From Cytophagales bacterium (GTDB taxonomy: Bacteria; Bacteroidota; Bacteroidia; Cytophagales; Cyclobacteriaceae): a DNA stretch of 21,074 bases. The stretch is from contig DNZD01000313.1 of the NCBI GenBank assembly GCA_003504855.1, forward strand, positions 1-21,074, written 5' to 3'. The notes beneath the pieces were generated by a model. It was not told where the DNA came from, made no database searches, and saw only the letters and a program-made list of their open reading frames with translations. How positions within the stretch are numbered: the stretch's first letter is position 1; each line of letters begins with the position of its first letter. Positions 7,713-16,139 of this stretch are shown here, piece after piece. The position numbers and the translations under genes were made by a program.

Positions 7713-8881
7713 GATTTCTGAACTACTTCAGGAGCTTCTATGGTGATGTCGCGCCTGGTAACGAGGGGCGCAAATCCCATGGCCATGCGGTGGTCGTGGT
7801 ACGTATGAATGACGGGCTTACCCGATGGGATTGGGGAAGGCATTAATGTCCAGGTGCCGGAGATTTCTTCCAATTGGCCACCGATTTTGCTGAGTTCCTG
7901 TTGCAATGCATGGATGCGATCTGTCTCTTTGATTCTTAGACTCTCCAGGCCTGTGAACGAGCCGGGAATCCCAAGGGCAGTACAAACGGGCAACACGGTC
8001 TGAGCGAGATCAGGGCAATCTGTAAAATCCCATTCCAGCTTCTGAACTTTGACTGCTTGTTTGGTGAGGGTCATTCCGTCTATATCAAATCGGGCAGCAA
8101 CACCCAACAGACTCATGATATCAACAATGACCCTATCTCCTTGCAAAGCGGCAGGCTCAACACCAGGCAAGAGGAGTTGGGCGTCGCTGGCCAGCGCAGC
8201 AAACGCAAACCAATAGCTGGCAGCAGACCAGTCCGGCTCTACCCGATACTTTGCGGCTTTATAGGCTTTGGCGGGGATGATTATATCAGTTCCCTGAAAG
8301 TTGGGCTTAACGCCAAATTGTTCCATCAATGCTGCTGTCATCCGGAGATAAGGCATGCTCCCCACTTTCCCTTCGAGCGAAAGGGTCAGCCCACGCGGTA
8401 GGTTAGGTGCCACCATCATCAGGGCAGAGATAAACTGGCTGCTTACATCGCCGCGAATGGAAAGCCGGTCTGTCAGCTGGCGTTCAAAGCCCATTACCTC
8501 AAGGGGAGGAAATCCTTCCTTTCCCAGGTATTGAATGGTTACACCCAATGACCGCAAGGCATTAACCAGGAGGTGAATGGGGCGTTCCTTCATGCGATCT
8601 GTACCTGTGAGAATCTTCGATTGACGGGTAATGCTAAAGTAAGCCGTGAGGAAGCGCATGGTAGTACCGGCATCCATGACATTTATCACCTTTTCCGGGT
8701 TATGGATCAGGGAAAGCATGAGTTGGGTGTCCCGGGCTGAGCTGAGGTTTTCAAGCTTACTGGTGTTATCCGACAAGGCATGAATGATGAGGGCACGGTT
8801 ACTCAGGCTCTTGGACGACGGAAGGGACTGAACAATACCGCGGAGGTGGGGATGATGGGTGAGGTGAAGTAAGGGCTCCAA
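7655..8881 (-). CDS. aroA: 3-phosphoshikimate 1-carboxyvinyltransferase (EPSP synthase)
   Basis: This 408-residue cytosolic enzyme of the shikimate pathway joins shikimate-3-phosphate and phosphoenolpyruvate. Motifs: SKSLSNR (23-29, catalytic-site Lys24), DAGTTMRF (70-77, in place of the E. coli NAGTAMRP), DRMKERP (95-101), SSQF (147-150), CPDLAQT with Asp291, RIKETDR (316-322) with Glu319, HDHRMAM (362-368) and a Lys near 389. The start is TTG at 8881: the frame is closed by an in-frame stop about 48 bases upstream, holds no ATG or GTG before 8881, and the first internal Met (residue 55) lies after the Lys24 motif. A promoter match lies about 74 bases upstream. The 3' end overlaps the TroA-like gene by 58 bases. 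aroB lies upstream on the same strand. Confidence 0.93.
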   Translation of the reverse strand: MEPLLHLTHHPHLRGIVQSLPSSKSLSNRALIIHALSDNTSKLENLSSARDTQLMLSLIHNPEKVINVMDAGTTMRFLTAYFSITRQSKILTGTDRMKERPIHLLVNALRSLGVTIQYLGKEGFPPLEVMGFERQLTDRLSIRGDVSSQFISALMMVAPNLPRGLTLSLEGKVGSMPYLRMTAALMEQFGVKPNFQGTDIIIPAKAYKAAKYRVEPDWSAASYWFAFAALASDAQLLLPGVEPAALQGDRVIVDIMSLLGVAARFDIDGMTLTKQAVKVQKLEWDFTDCPDLAQTVLPVCTALGIPGSFTGLESLRIKETDRIHALQQELSKIGGQLEEISGTWTLMPSPIPSGKPVIHTYHDHRMAMGFAPLVTRRDITIEAPEVVQKSYPTFWSDLRALGVKMEEK

Positions 8882-8955
8882 CGTTCGTTCGTTTAGGATA
8901 TCCGCTTGACGAAAATATTTATCGTTTTACGGACGTTTATGAAACAAATTGATTT

Positions 8956-8985
8956 CAAAAATAGTTAAGTCATATATGAGTACAA
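8956..8985 (-). promoter_or_regulatory. Bacteroidota-type promoter for aroA
   Basis: On the minus strand TTG (8985-8983), 19 bases of spacing, then TATTTTTG (8963-8956) match the Bacteroidota -33/-7 layout very well. It would give aroA a leader of about 70 bases. The site straddles the start codon of the divergent small protein at 8976, so the two transcripts would overlap at their 5' ends. Confidence 0.6.
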
Positions 8986-9167
8986 CACGCAAAGTTGCAA
9001 TTGGTCTTGGAATCGCCGGGGGTGCCCTCCTGGCCGCCTGGCTTTTGACAGGCAGCCGGAAGAAAAAGACGAAGGAATTTATCGCCAAGGGAGCAGAGAA
9101 CCTCAAGCGTACCTTTTCTTCGAAGGATGAAGAACCCCAGGAAGAATCCGAAGCCAAGTATGTCTAA
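8976..9167 (+). CDS. small single-pass membrane protein, YtxH-like
   Basis: This is a 63-residue protein. A glycine- and alanine-rich hydrophobic segment (about residues 7-24, VAIGLGIAGGALLAAWLL) is followed by a basic patch (SRKKKTKE) and a polar, acidic tail (SSKDEEPQEESEAKYV). This layout resembles YtxH-like small proteins: one membrane helix with a cytoplasmic amphipathic tail. A TTG at 8949 would add nine residues, but ATG 8976 gives the usual short N-terminus. The gene sits between aroA and aroB on the opposite strand; its TAA and the aroB TAG share the four bases CTAA at 9164-9167. Function is unknown, and no link to the shikimate pathway is implied by sequence. Confidence 0.65.
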   Translation: MSTTRKVAIGLGIAGGALLAAWLLTGSRKKKTKEFIAKGAENLKRTFSSKDEEPQEESEAKYV

Positions 9168-10183
9168 AGGGTGTTATAGTAATCCCATGCACCCCGGATA
9201 TCCCGCTCGCTTACGCTGATATCCCAAACGGCATTGCCTAATCTTCGGGGCAACGCCATCAATACTTTGTTGCCCTTATTTTTCTTGTCCTGTTTCATCA
9301 ACGGAATCCAGTTTTCTGGTGCGGGTACTGGTATTTTTCCAAAAACCGCCTTTAAGTACCCTGAGATTTGTTCCCTTTCTTCTTCCGAGATCAATTTCCT
9401 GGAGCAGGCAATCCAGGCTTCCATGATCATCCCAATGGCGATGGCCTCGCCATGAAAAAGTCGGTTATCAGTATTCAAAAAGTGGCCTTCCAGGGCGTGG
9501 CCAATGGTGTGACCGAAATTCAGGATTTTCCGAAGCCCCTTCTCCCGGGGATCCTTTTGGGTCACCTTTTTCTTGAAACCAACTGAATGCTTTACCAATT
9601 TCAGCCAGGGTTGGTTTTCCAGCGTGCGTTGACTAACTATTTTCCACATGGCTTTGTCGCCAATAATGCAATGTTTGATCACCTCAGCAAAGCCGGACCT
9701 CAATTCACGGGAAGGCAGGGTATCCAGAAATGCCGACGCGATATAGGTGGCCACCGGCTGTTGGAATACACCTACGTGGTTCTTGTACGGTCCAAAATCC
9801 ACGCCCAGTTTGCCGCCGATGCTTGAATCAACCTGCGACAACAGGGTGGTTGGCACCAGGATGAAGTCAATACCCCGCTTGAAAGTAGCGGCGCAAAAGC
9901 CGCCCATGTCCCCAAGAACACCTCCGCCGATAATGATCAATGCAGCATGACGGTCAAAGCCAAGTTCCGTCATATGCTGCCAGATGACCTGGCTCGTGAC
10001 CAGATTTTTGTGGTCTTCGCCTGCCATGACTTCAATTACTGAATGGGGTGGAAGTTGTTTGGCAAGCAAAGGATAACAGTGGGCACGCGTATGTTGGTCG
10101 ACCAGAACGGCGATCTGAGAATAGCCGCGCAGCGAGGCTTTGCTGTTCGTCGGTTTATGTTGAAAAATAACGCTGGATTTCAT
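9164..10183 (-). CDS. aroB: 3-dehydroquinate synthase
   Basis: This 339-residue cytosolic NAD- and metal-dependent enzyme converts DAHP to 3-dehydroquinate, the second shikimate step. Motifs: GGGVLGDMGGF (86-96, NAD binding), PTTLLSQVDSSIGGK (111-125), metal-ligand Glu167 in GFAEVIKH, HTIGHALE (225-232) and HGEAIAIGM (244-252), which supply the metal histidines. I chose ATG 10183. A GTG at 10240 would add 19 residues that do not resemble the family, and the strong Shine-Dalgarno there overlaps that GTG and so cannot serve it. The ATG overlaps the stop of a 17-codon upstream open frame (ATGA), which suggests coupling. Its stop overlaps that of the small membrane protein. Confidence 0.92.
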   Translation of the reverse strand: MKSSVIFQHKPTNSKASLRGYSQIAVLVDQHTRAHCYPLLAKQLPPHSVIEVMAGEDHKNLVTSQVIWQHMTELGFDRHAALIIIGGGVLGDMGGFCAATFKRGIDFILVPTTLLSQVDSSIGGKLGVDFGPYKNHVGVFQQPVATYIASAFLDTLPSRELRSGFAEVIKHCIIGDKAMWKIVSQRTLENQPWLKLVKHSVGFKKKVTQKDPREKGLRKILNFGHTIGHALEGHFLNTDNRLFHGEAIAIGMIMEAWIACSRKLISEEEREQISGYLKAVFGKIPVPAPENWIPLMKQDKKNKGNKVLMALPRRLGNAVWDISVSERDIRGAWDYYNTL

Positions 10184-10233
10184 GATTCTTTCGCAAGATA
10201 ATAGATTAGAAGGCGGTGCAGAAAGACTGACAT
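10180..10233 (-). CDS. possible 17-residue leader peptide upstream of aroB
   Basis: From ATG 10233 the frame reads MSVFLHRLLIYYLAKES and stops at TGA 10182-10180, overlapping the aroB ATG as ATGA. It is preceded at an ideal 6-base distance by GGGGAGG (10246-10240), the strongest Shine-Dalgarno seen in this window. It contains one Phe and two adjacent Tyr. The arrangement suggests translational coupling to aroB; a short frame this size can also arise by chance. No attenuator hairpin was found between it and aroB. Confidence 0.3.
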   Translation of the reverse strand: MSVFLHRLLIYYLAKES

Positions 10234-10239
10234 TCGTCA

Positions 10240-10246
10240 CCTCCCC
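10240..10246 (-). promoter_or_regulatory. strong Shine-Dalgarno (GGGGAGG) ahead of the aroB leader frame
   Basis: On the minus strand GGGGAGG ends 6 bases before ATG 10233. Most genes here lack a recognisable Shine-Dalgarno, so this one stands out. It is 57 bases from the aroB ATG, too far to serve aroB directly, and it overlaps the GTG that would start an extended AroB. Confidence 0.5.
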
Positions 10247-10285
10247 GCATGGCTCAGATCACTTCAAATAGGCTGATTCAAACGG

Positions 10286-10314
10286 TTGTAAAACAAACCC
10301 GAGCACTATATTTG
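10286..10314 (+). promoter_or_regulatory. Bacteroidota-type promoter for the proline dehydrogenase gene
   Basis: TTG (10286-10288), 18 bases of spacing and TATATTTG (10307-10314), an exact TAnnTTTG match, lie 19 bases before the ATG at 10334. They are in the gap divergent from aroB. Confidence 0.65.
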
Positions 10315-10333
10315 CCCCTGAAAAAATGCCCTT

Positions 10334-11521
10334 ATGGAGACCGAGCCCCTGGTAAGTTTCGACAATACCGAAGTTGCTTTTAGCTATAAATCTGACCGTG
10401 AATTGCGCAAAGCCAATTTCATTTTCTCTATTGTAAACAACCCGTTCATGTCGGGCCTGGCCACCAGTGCCGTCAAAACCGGCATGGCGATAGGTTTGCC
10501 TATTCAAGGCCTGGTTCGCTCTACTGTTTTTGACCATTTCTGCGGAGGCGAAACGATCGTTAAAACAGAAAAGACTGTGCAGCATCTGGGAGAATACAAC
10601 GTGAAGACCATTCTTGATTATTCCGTAGAAGGGGCACATGATGAGGAGGGTTTTGAAGCTACGGCACAGGAAATTCTCCGGACTTTCGATGAGGCACTCC
10701 GATCCAAACATATACCTTTTTGCGTTTTCAAAATGACGGGTATGGCTTCGAGTACCCTGCTGGAAAAGGTGGCCGAGGGCACCCAGCTGACGGAGGCCGA
10801 GCAGACTGCCTATGATCATGTTAAAGACAGGGTGCAGCGTATCTGCCAAAAGGCCCATAGCCTCGGCATACCGATTCTCATTGATGCCGAAGACACCTGG
10901 ATACAAAAACCCATTGATGACATTGTGTACGCCATGATGGCTTTATACAATAAAGAAAAGGCCATTGTGTTTAATACCTACCAACTGTACCGTACGCAGG
11001 CGCTAAACGATCTCCGCGAGGCGCATCACCTCGCCACCATGAATAACTATTTCCTCGGTGCCAAGCTGGTGCGGGGTGCCTATATGGAAAAAGAGCGGGA
11101 GCGGGCAGCACTACGCGGGTACCCCGATCCGATCTTTTCATCCAAGCAAGGAACCGATGATGCCTTCAACCGGGCACTGGCTTTTTGCATAGACAATAAA
11201 CAACGGGTTTCTGTTCTTTGTGGCTCCCACAACGAATACAGCAACCAATACCTCGCTTTGCTGATGCAAAAGCATGGTATAAAGCCCAATGACAATCGTG
11301 TTTGGTTTGCGCAGTTGTTGGGGATGAGCGACAACATCTCATTCAACTTGGCCCGTGCAGGATATAATGTGTGTAAGTATGTTCCTTACGGCCCGGTTGC
11401 TTCGGTCATGCCTTACCTGCTGCGTCGCGCCAGCGAGAATACTTCGGTGGCCGGCCAAAGCAGCCGTGAGTTATCCATGATCCGGAAGGAATTGCAACGA
11501 CGGAAGAATAAGAAAGCATAG
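10334..11521 (+). CDS. proline dehydrogenase (monofunctional)
   Basis: This 395-residue FAD-dependent enzyme oxidises proline to pyrroline-5-carboxylate, the first step of proline breakdown; it is probably at the inner face of the membrane. The beta/alpha-barrel PRODH motifs are present: DYSVEG (95-100), FKMTGM (132-137), DAEDTW (184-189), NTYQLY (214-219), KLVRGAYMEKER (244-255), QLLGMSD (327-333), YVPYGP (349-354) and the proline-binding RRASEN (364-369) with Arg364, Arg365 and Glu368. The C-terminus is basic (RRKNKKA). The P5C dehydrogenase half of bifunctional PutA is absent and not adjacent, so that enzyme must be encoded elsewhere. It has its own promoter match and is followed 63 bases later by lysS. 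Confidence 0.93.
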   Translation: METEPLVSFDNTEVAFSYKSDRELRKANFIFSIVNNPFMSGLATSAVKTGMAIGLPIQGLVRSTVFDHFCGGETIVKTEKTVQHLGEYNVKTILDYSVEGAHDEEGFEATAQEILRTFDEALRSKHIPFCVFKMTGMASSTLLEKVAEGTQLTEAEQTAYDHVKDRVQRICQKAHSLGIPILIDAEDTWIQKPIDDIVYAMMALYNKEKAIVFNTYQLYRTQALNDLREAHHLATMNNYFLGAKLVRGAYMEKERERAALRGYPDPIFSSKQGTDDAFNRALAFCIDNKQRVSVLCGSHNEYSNQYLALLMQKHGIKPNDNRVWFAQLLGMSDNISFNLARAGYNVCKYVPYGPVASVMPYLLRRASENTSVAGQSSRELSMIRKELQRRKNKKA

Positions 11522-11544
11522 GCCATCCATCCCTAAATTTCCGC

Positions 11545-11552
11545 TATTTTTG
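11545..11552 (+). promoter_or_regulatory. -7 element for lysS
   Basis: TATTTTTG is an exact TAnnTTTG match, 32 bases before the lysS ATG at 11585 and 24 bases after the proline dehydrogenase stop. I see no convincing -33 element at the expected distance. Confidence 0.45.
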
Positions 11553-11584
11553 CACCCCGGCCTTTGGGCTGGCGTAACCGAAGC

Positions 11585-13321
11585 ATGCATTTAAGCGAAC
11601 AGGAAGTAATCCGGAGACAGAGTCTCGAGGAGCTTCAAAAATTGGGAATCAATCCATATCCGGCCGACTTATTCGAGGTCAATACCACCGCACGGTCCAT
11701 CCACGATAAGTTTGCCGCCGCGCCGGAATCATTTAAACAGGTGTCGTTGGCAGGTCGGATGATGACACGCCGCATCATGGGAAACGCTTCGTTCGCTGAG
11801 TTGCAGGACGAGACCGGAAAAATCCAGGTGTACTTCCGTCGTGATGACCTGTGCCCGGGAGATGACAAGAATCTATACAATGTAGTTTTTAAGAAGCTGC
11901 TGGACATCGGCGATATCCTGGGTGTCACCGGATTTGTATTTACTACACAAACCGGGGAGATATCCATTCATGCTACTTCGCTCAGGGTATTGTCAAAATC
12001 GCTCAGGCCATTGCCCGTCGTAAAAGAAACGACCGATGAGCAGGGGAATGTAACTCGCCATGATGCTTTTACAGATCCCGAACAGCGCTACCGGATGCGC
12101 TATGTTGACCTCGTCGTTAATCCACAGGTGCGCGATGCATTTGTTAAGCGCACGCGTCTCGTCAACTCCATGCGTTCTTACCTGAACAACAAGGGATACC
12201 TGGAGGTGGAAACGCCGATTCTTCAGCCCTTGTATGGTGGCGCGGCCGCACGGCCTTTTAAGACCCACCACAATACCCTGGACATGACGTTGTACCTGCG
12301 CATCGCCAACGAGCTTTACCTCAAGCGATTGATTGTGGGCGGTTTTGACGGGGTCTATGAATTTTCGAAAGACTTCCGCAATGAAGGCATGTCGCGCTTC
12401 CACAACCCCGAGTTCACTCAGGTGGAACTATACGTGGCGTACAAGGACTATCAGTGGATGATGAACCTCGTGGAGGAGATGATTGAAAAGGTAGCCCTTG
12501 ACCTCCACGGCACCACGGAAGTAAAGGTGGGAGATCAGGTAATCAATTTCAAGAGGCCCTGGAAGCGGTTCACGATGTTCGAGGCCATCCAACATTTCAC
12601 CGGAATTGATATTTCAACGATGGACGAAGCAGCCTTGCGTCAAACCTGCAAGTCGTTGCACGTGCCCATGGATGAAACCATGGGTAAAGGAAAACTAATT
12701 GACCAGATATTTGGGGAGCGATGTGAGCCCAACCTGATCCAGCCGACTTTCATCACGGACTACCCGGTGGAGATGTCGCCGTTGGCCAAAAAGCATCGCA
12801 ACAAGCCGGGGCTGGTGGAACGATTTGAAGCCATTTGCAACCGCAAGGAAATCTGCAATGCCTTCTCCGAATTGAATGATCCAATCGATCAGCGTCGCAG
12901 ATTTGAAGAGCAGCTTGAGTTGGGTAAGCGGGGCGATGAAGAGGCCATGACCCTGGATGAAGACTTTTTGCGTGCACTCGAATATGGCATGCCGCCCACA
13001 GCCGGACTCGGTATCGGCATTGACCGTCTCACCATGGTGATGACTAACTCACCGTCGATCCAGGATGTGATTTTCTTCCCCCAAATGAAGCCGGAGAAAG
13101 TAACGGTGATCAATCATGAGGAGGCTTTCAGGGCCATGGGTATCCGTGAAGAAGTTTGGCCGATGCTCCTAAAATTGAATATACACGCACCGGAGCAGGT
13201 GCGGGAAACCAAAGCCACCAAGTTGCTGAACGACCTGGGAGGTATGCGCAAGAAACTTAAACTGGATAACGTTGCGGCGGTGACCCTTCAGGAGATTGAA
13301 GGTTGGCAAAAGACAGCCTAG
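11585..13321 (+). CDS. lysS: lysyl-tRNA synthetase, class II
   Basis: This 578-residue cytosolic enzyme charges tRNA-Lys. It has an N-terminal OB-fold anticodon-binding domain (about 55-137) and the class II catalytic core: motif 1 around YLEVETP (205-211), motif 2 [18 protein letters not shown] (264-281) and motif 3 GLGIGIDRL (474-482). E. coli LysS (about 505 residues) ends soon after motif 3. Here about 75 residues follow (AFRAMGI to the end), as I recall for Bacteroidota LysS. I chose ATG 11585 because it begins with the usual SEQEVIRR segment; a TTG at 11564 would add seven unlikely residues. The TAG stop shares the palindrome CTAG (13318-13321) with the convergent lptD stop. Confidence 0.96.
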   Translation: MHLSEQEVIRRQSLEELQKLGINPYPADLFEVNTTARSIHDKFAAAPESFKQVSLAGRMMTRRIMGNASFAELQDETGKIQVYFRRDDLCPGDDKNLYNVVFKKLLDIGDILGVTGFVFTTQTGEISIHATSLRVLSKSLRPLPVVKETTDEQGNVTRHDAFTDPEQRYRMRYVDLVVNPQVRDAFVKRTRLVNSMRSYLNNKGYLEVETPILQPLYGGAAARPFKTHHNTLDMTLYLRIANELYLKRLIVGGFDGVYEFSKDFRNEGMSRFHNPEFTQVELYVAYKDYQWMMNLVEEMIEKVALDLHGTTEVKVGDQVINFKRPWKRFTMFEAIQHFTGIDISTMDEAALRQTCKSLHVPMDETMGKGKLIDQIFGERCEPNLIQPTFITDYPVEMSPLAKKHRNKPGLVERFEAICNRKEICNAFSELNDPIDQRRRFEEQLELGKRGDEEAMTLDEDFLRALEYGMPPTAGLGIGIDRLTMVMTNSPSIQDVIFFPQMKPEKVTVINHEEAFRAMGIREEVWPMLLKLNIHAPEQVRETKATKLLNDLGGMRKKLKLDNVAAVTLQEIEGWQKTA

Positions 13322-16095
13322 TTGTCGAAAAAGGAACGTGTCCTGTTAAGTTTCAAATCCCGCAACATATTTGATTTTACGTTGATCGTGAAGTTATAGG
13401 ATTGGAACTTGCCGAATGGCACCCAAGAAAGATTCATTTGCCAGCAATGCAGGTCGCGGCTGAGCGTCACCGTGGTATAGGTTATTTCATGTTGTTGGAA
13501 ATCATAGCCTGTATTGAATACTATTTTCCAATGTTCTGACAGACCCAAGTCTCCGTTTAACCGTACTGTTTGTGTGATGCGGGGACCTGTATTCACCTGA
13601 TGCTGATAGTCGGCGTTGTAGGCAATGCGCAGGTTCCAGGGAATATTAAAATCGATATAGCTGTCCGGGTTTTGTAAAAGATATTTCTTATCAGCATCCG
13701 TGGCATTTGATTTTGAAATCTTGTCCCGGGTGTCCGTATCCTTTTTCTGTCCCTTGGGATTCAGGTTGGTGCTAAGAGCTATATTGGCGGCTGTTATTCG
13801 CCCAATGTTGTTTTTCACCTCCATCACCTGCCAGTTGGAGTTAGAAACGGTATAGCCGCCCCACGCGTATTCTGCAGTACGGATTTCTTTGGTGACGACA
13901 TCTTTTTCGGCGACGGCATTAGACTGAACCGTGACATATTTATATGGATCCAGCGTAGCCGTCATGTTGACGTTCAATTTATCGTTCAGCACATTCGTAT
14001 TCGCTGCGAGATTGAAGGGTGCCAACTTGAATGAATCGGCCTTGAAATTATAACTGCTGGAGATAGAAAGTGTATTGAACAAGGCAACTTTTCGGGCTAC
14101 CGTATCCTTCCGGCTCTTCACCTTCATCTCGATGTTGTTATTGATACCGAAACTGATGCCGCTGGAAGAGCCCGTTGTTGCCGAACCATACACAAAGTTC
14201 TCATGAACAGACTTAAACACAGGATATTTGTTGTTCTTCAGGTTGAACTCCTGAAAATAGCCAAAGGCAGGATCGCTGAAATCGGGTTGGTAGCTGTACC
14301 CGATACTGGGGTTAATGATATGCCGGATCGCCTGGACCCGGCTTGTCTTCTTAAAAAAATAGGTACCGTAAATGCGGGTGGTGAGGTTAACGCTGGTCTG
14401 ATACGTGCTCAGTCTGTTGAATCCACGAACCGTATCTCTCACGGCGACGGTACTGTCATTGGTTTTTGCCCAATTGAGTTTTTCAAAATACCATACTTCA
14501 TTGTAGTTGATGCTGGGACTCACGGTGAAGAACTTCAGTACTTTAAATGAAGTGCTCAGGGGAAGTACATAGCGTACACCCTTTCGGGCGTTTCGTATAA
14601 GCAACGGTAAATTCTGGAAATCAAATTTCGCGATACTGTCATGCGTAATCTGTTTGCCGTTTTTGTCGTAAAAGTTGCGCCCAAGGTTGTTGGTGATCTG
14701 GTTGGTGGCGGTCATCGTCAATCGGGTTGAGAGATTCTGAAGCAACATTCCCTTGGATACCTTCTTGAAAGGATAGATGTTATTGACGTTGAAGCTCAGG
14801 TCTGGCAAGGGCATATCCACCTCTTTGGTAGTAAGGTCCTGGTTGATGCGGTAATTGATACCCATGCTCACCTTCGATCCAAAGGTTTTTGAATAGGAAA
14901 TGTTTGAGCTGAGCTTCCGCGTGGTGTTGTCAAGCCGGGCCACAGATGGATTGGTGTTAACGCCGAGGAAGTTGCTGTTGTTAAAGGAAGCGGTGGCGGC
15001 ATTCACCGAAGCCGAGAACCTTCCTGTGCCTTTTGTCTGCGGCGTGTGGTTCCAGGTAATCCGGAAATCCTTGACGGTATTGGGAACTTCCACGTTGGTG
15101 GATGTCCGGTTGCTGGTGAAGGAGAAGTTAAAGGCACCGGTGTACTTGTACCGCATCCGGTAATTGGAGTTCAGGTAAATAGCCGATGATCCGCGGGAAT
15201 ACAGGTCGCCGGTGATTTGCATTTTAATGTAGTCGTTGATATCAAAAAAGTAGCCCCCATTACGAAGGAAAAAGCCGCGATTACGTTCCTCGCCGTAGGC
15301 AGGCACAATAATGCCACTGGCACTCTTGCGGGGCGATGGGAAGATGCCAAACAGAAACCCTACGGGCAGCGGTACCGAATTGACGGCCATGTGAAACGGA
15401 CCCACCACCATCTTGTCTCCGGGGATTGCCTTTGCCCGTGTGGCAATGATCTCATAGTGGGGTTCCTTGAGATCACACGTAGTGTAGGCGTTGCGGATGC
15501 TCAGCAATTCGTTTCTTTCATTCTTATACACCGCGCTGCCGTGAAGGATGCCTTCCCCTTGCTTGGTCAGCACTTCTGAAATACGGGCTTTTTTGGTTTT
15601 GAAATTGTAAATAATGCTCTTGGTCTCGTACTTCTCGGAGCCATTGATAAATATGGGATACCCACGGTCCTTTCCTGTGGAGTCTGGCTTGCCATCGGCT
15701 GAAATCGTTGAGGTCTCATAATCAATCGTGATGTCTTCAGCCATCAGTTGGATAATTCCATATTGGATCTTCGCATCACCGTATAGGTGGACGATCTTGC
15801 GGTCTACTGAGGAGCGGATGGAGTCGCGGGCGCTGTAAGTAATGGTGGTTTCAATGTCGCTCTGCCGCTTACGAATCGAGTCAGCCTTGAGTGCGCGGCG
15901 CTCAGCATTCAGGGCCGCGGTATCGGTGGGGAGTATCTCGGTTGGTTTGGGTACCACGGGTGTATTCGTGGCTGGCCTTTTATTCTGACTAAAAGCAGGG
16001 AAACCGAACCAAATCAACCCTAAAAACGTGAATAGCCGTAGCATCCGCCAGAGAGGCGCAGCAAGCGGAAATTTAGTTTTTAGCGAAAAATTCAC
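13318..16095 (-). CDS. lptD: LPS-assembly outer-membrane protein LptD (Bacteroidota type)
   Basis: This protein of up to 925 residues inserts lipopolysaccharide into the outer leaflet of the outer membrane. It has a signal peptide (hydrophobic about residues 19-35, AFSQ cleavage near 37), a low-complexity linker, an OstA/LptA-like jelly-roll domain (about 80-230, starting [14 protein letters not shown]), then the LptD barrel. The barrel has conserved segments [14 protein letters not shown] (252-265) and [12 protein letters not shown] (273-284), followed by many amphipathic strands. Length is normal for the phylum. The start is uncertain: GTG 16095 leaves 44 bases to the divergent amidase gene, while ATG 16044 (residue 18) gives a tidier signal peptide and 95 bases. 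Its partners (LptE, LptA-C) are not in the window. Confidence 0.88.
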   Translation of the reverse strand: MNFSLKTKFPLAAPLWRMLRLFTFLGLIWFGFPAFSQNKRPATNTPVVPKPTEILPTDTAALNAERRALKADSIRKRQSDIETTITYSARDSIRSSVDRKIVHLYGDAKIQYGIIQLMAEDITIDYETSTISADGKPDSTGKDRGYPIFINGSEKYETKSIIYNFKTKKARISEVLTKQGEGILHGSAVYKNERNELLSIRNAYTTCDLKEPHYEIIATRAKAIPGDKMVVGPFHMAVNSVPLPVGFLFGIFPSPRKSASGIIVPAYGEERNRGFFLRNGGYFFDINDYIKMQITGDLYSRGSSAIYLNSNYRMRYKYTGAFNFSFTSNRTSTNVEVPNTVKDFRITWNHTPQTKGTGRFSASVNAATASFNNSNFLGVNTNPSVARLDNTTRKLSSNISYSKTFGSKVSMGINYRINQDLTTKEVDMPLPDLSFNVNNIYPFKKVSKGMLLQNLSTRLTMTATNQITNNLGRNFYDKNGKQITHDSIAKFDFQNLPLLIRNARKGVRYVLPLSTSFKVLKFFTVSPSINYNEVWYFEKLNWAKTNDSTVAVRDTVRGFNRLSTYQTSVNLTTRIYGTYFFKKTSRVQAIRHIINPSIGYSYQPDFSDPAFGYFQEFNLKNNKYPVFKSVHENFVYGSATTGSSSGISFGINNNIEMKVKSRKDTVARKVALFNTLSISSSYNFKADSFKLAPFNLAANTNVLNDKLNVNMTATLDPYKYVTVQSNAVAEKDVVTKEIRTAEYAWGGYTVSNSNWQVMEVKNNIGRITAANIALSTNLNPKGQKKDTDTRDKISKSNATDADKKYLLQNPDSYIDFNIPWNLRIAYNADYQHQVNTGPRITQTVRLNGDLGLSEHWKIVFNTGYDFQQHEITYTTVTLSRDLHCWQMNLSWVPFGKFQSYNFTINVKSNMLRDLKLNRTRSFFDN

Positions 16096-16139
16096 GATTT
16101 TGTGCGAATTTATGTCAAATAGGTCATATCACTACCGTT

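Noticed and set aside
8882..8893. CGTT repeat as a phase-variation switch for aroA
   Set aside because: There are only three copies, outside the coding frame, before an essential-type metabolic gene; slippage would not shift the reading frame.
10184..10240. AroB extended to GTG 10240 (19 extra residues)
   Set aside because: The extra residues do not resemble AroB, the Shine-Dalgarno overlaps that GTG, and ATG 10183 is followed directly by the family-like N-terminus.
10259..10906. 215-residue open frame antisense to the proline dehydrogenase gene
   Set aside because: It is contained in a gene with complete catalytic motifs and shows no recognisable features.
10870..10911. Frameshift or fusion to a P5C dehydrogenase in the proline dehydrogenase gene
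   Set aside because: The frame is continuous through all PRODH motifs and ends normally; the enzyme is simply the monofunctional form.
11564..11584. TTG start for LysS
   Set aside because: It adds seven residues unlike the family; ATG 11585 precedes the conserved SEQE segment and has a promoter box at the right distance.
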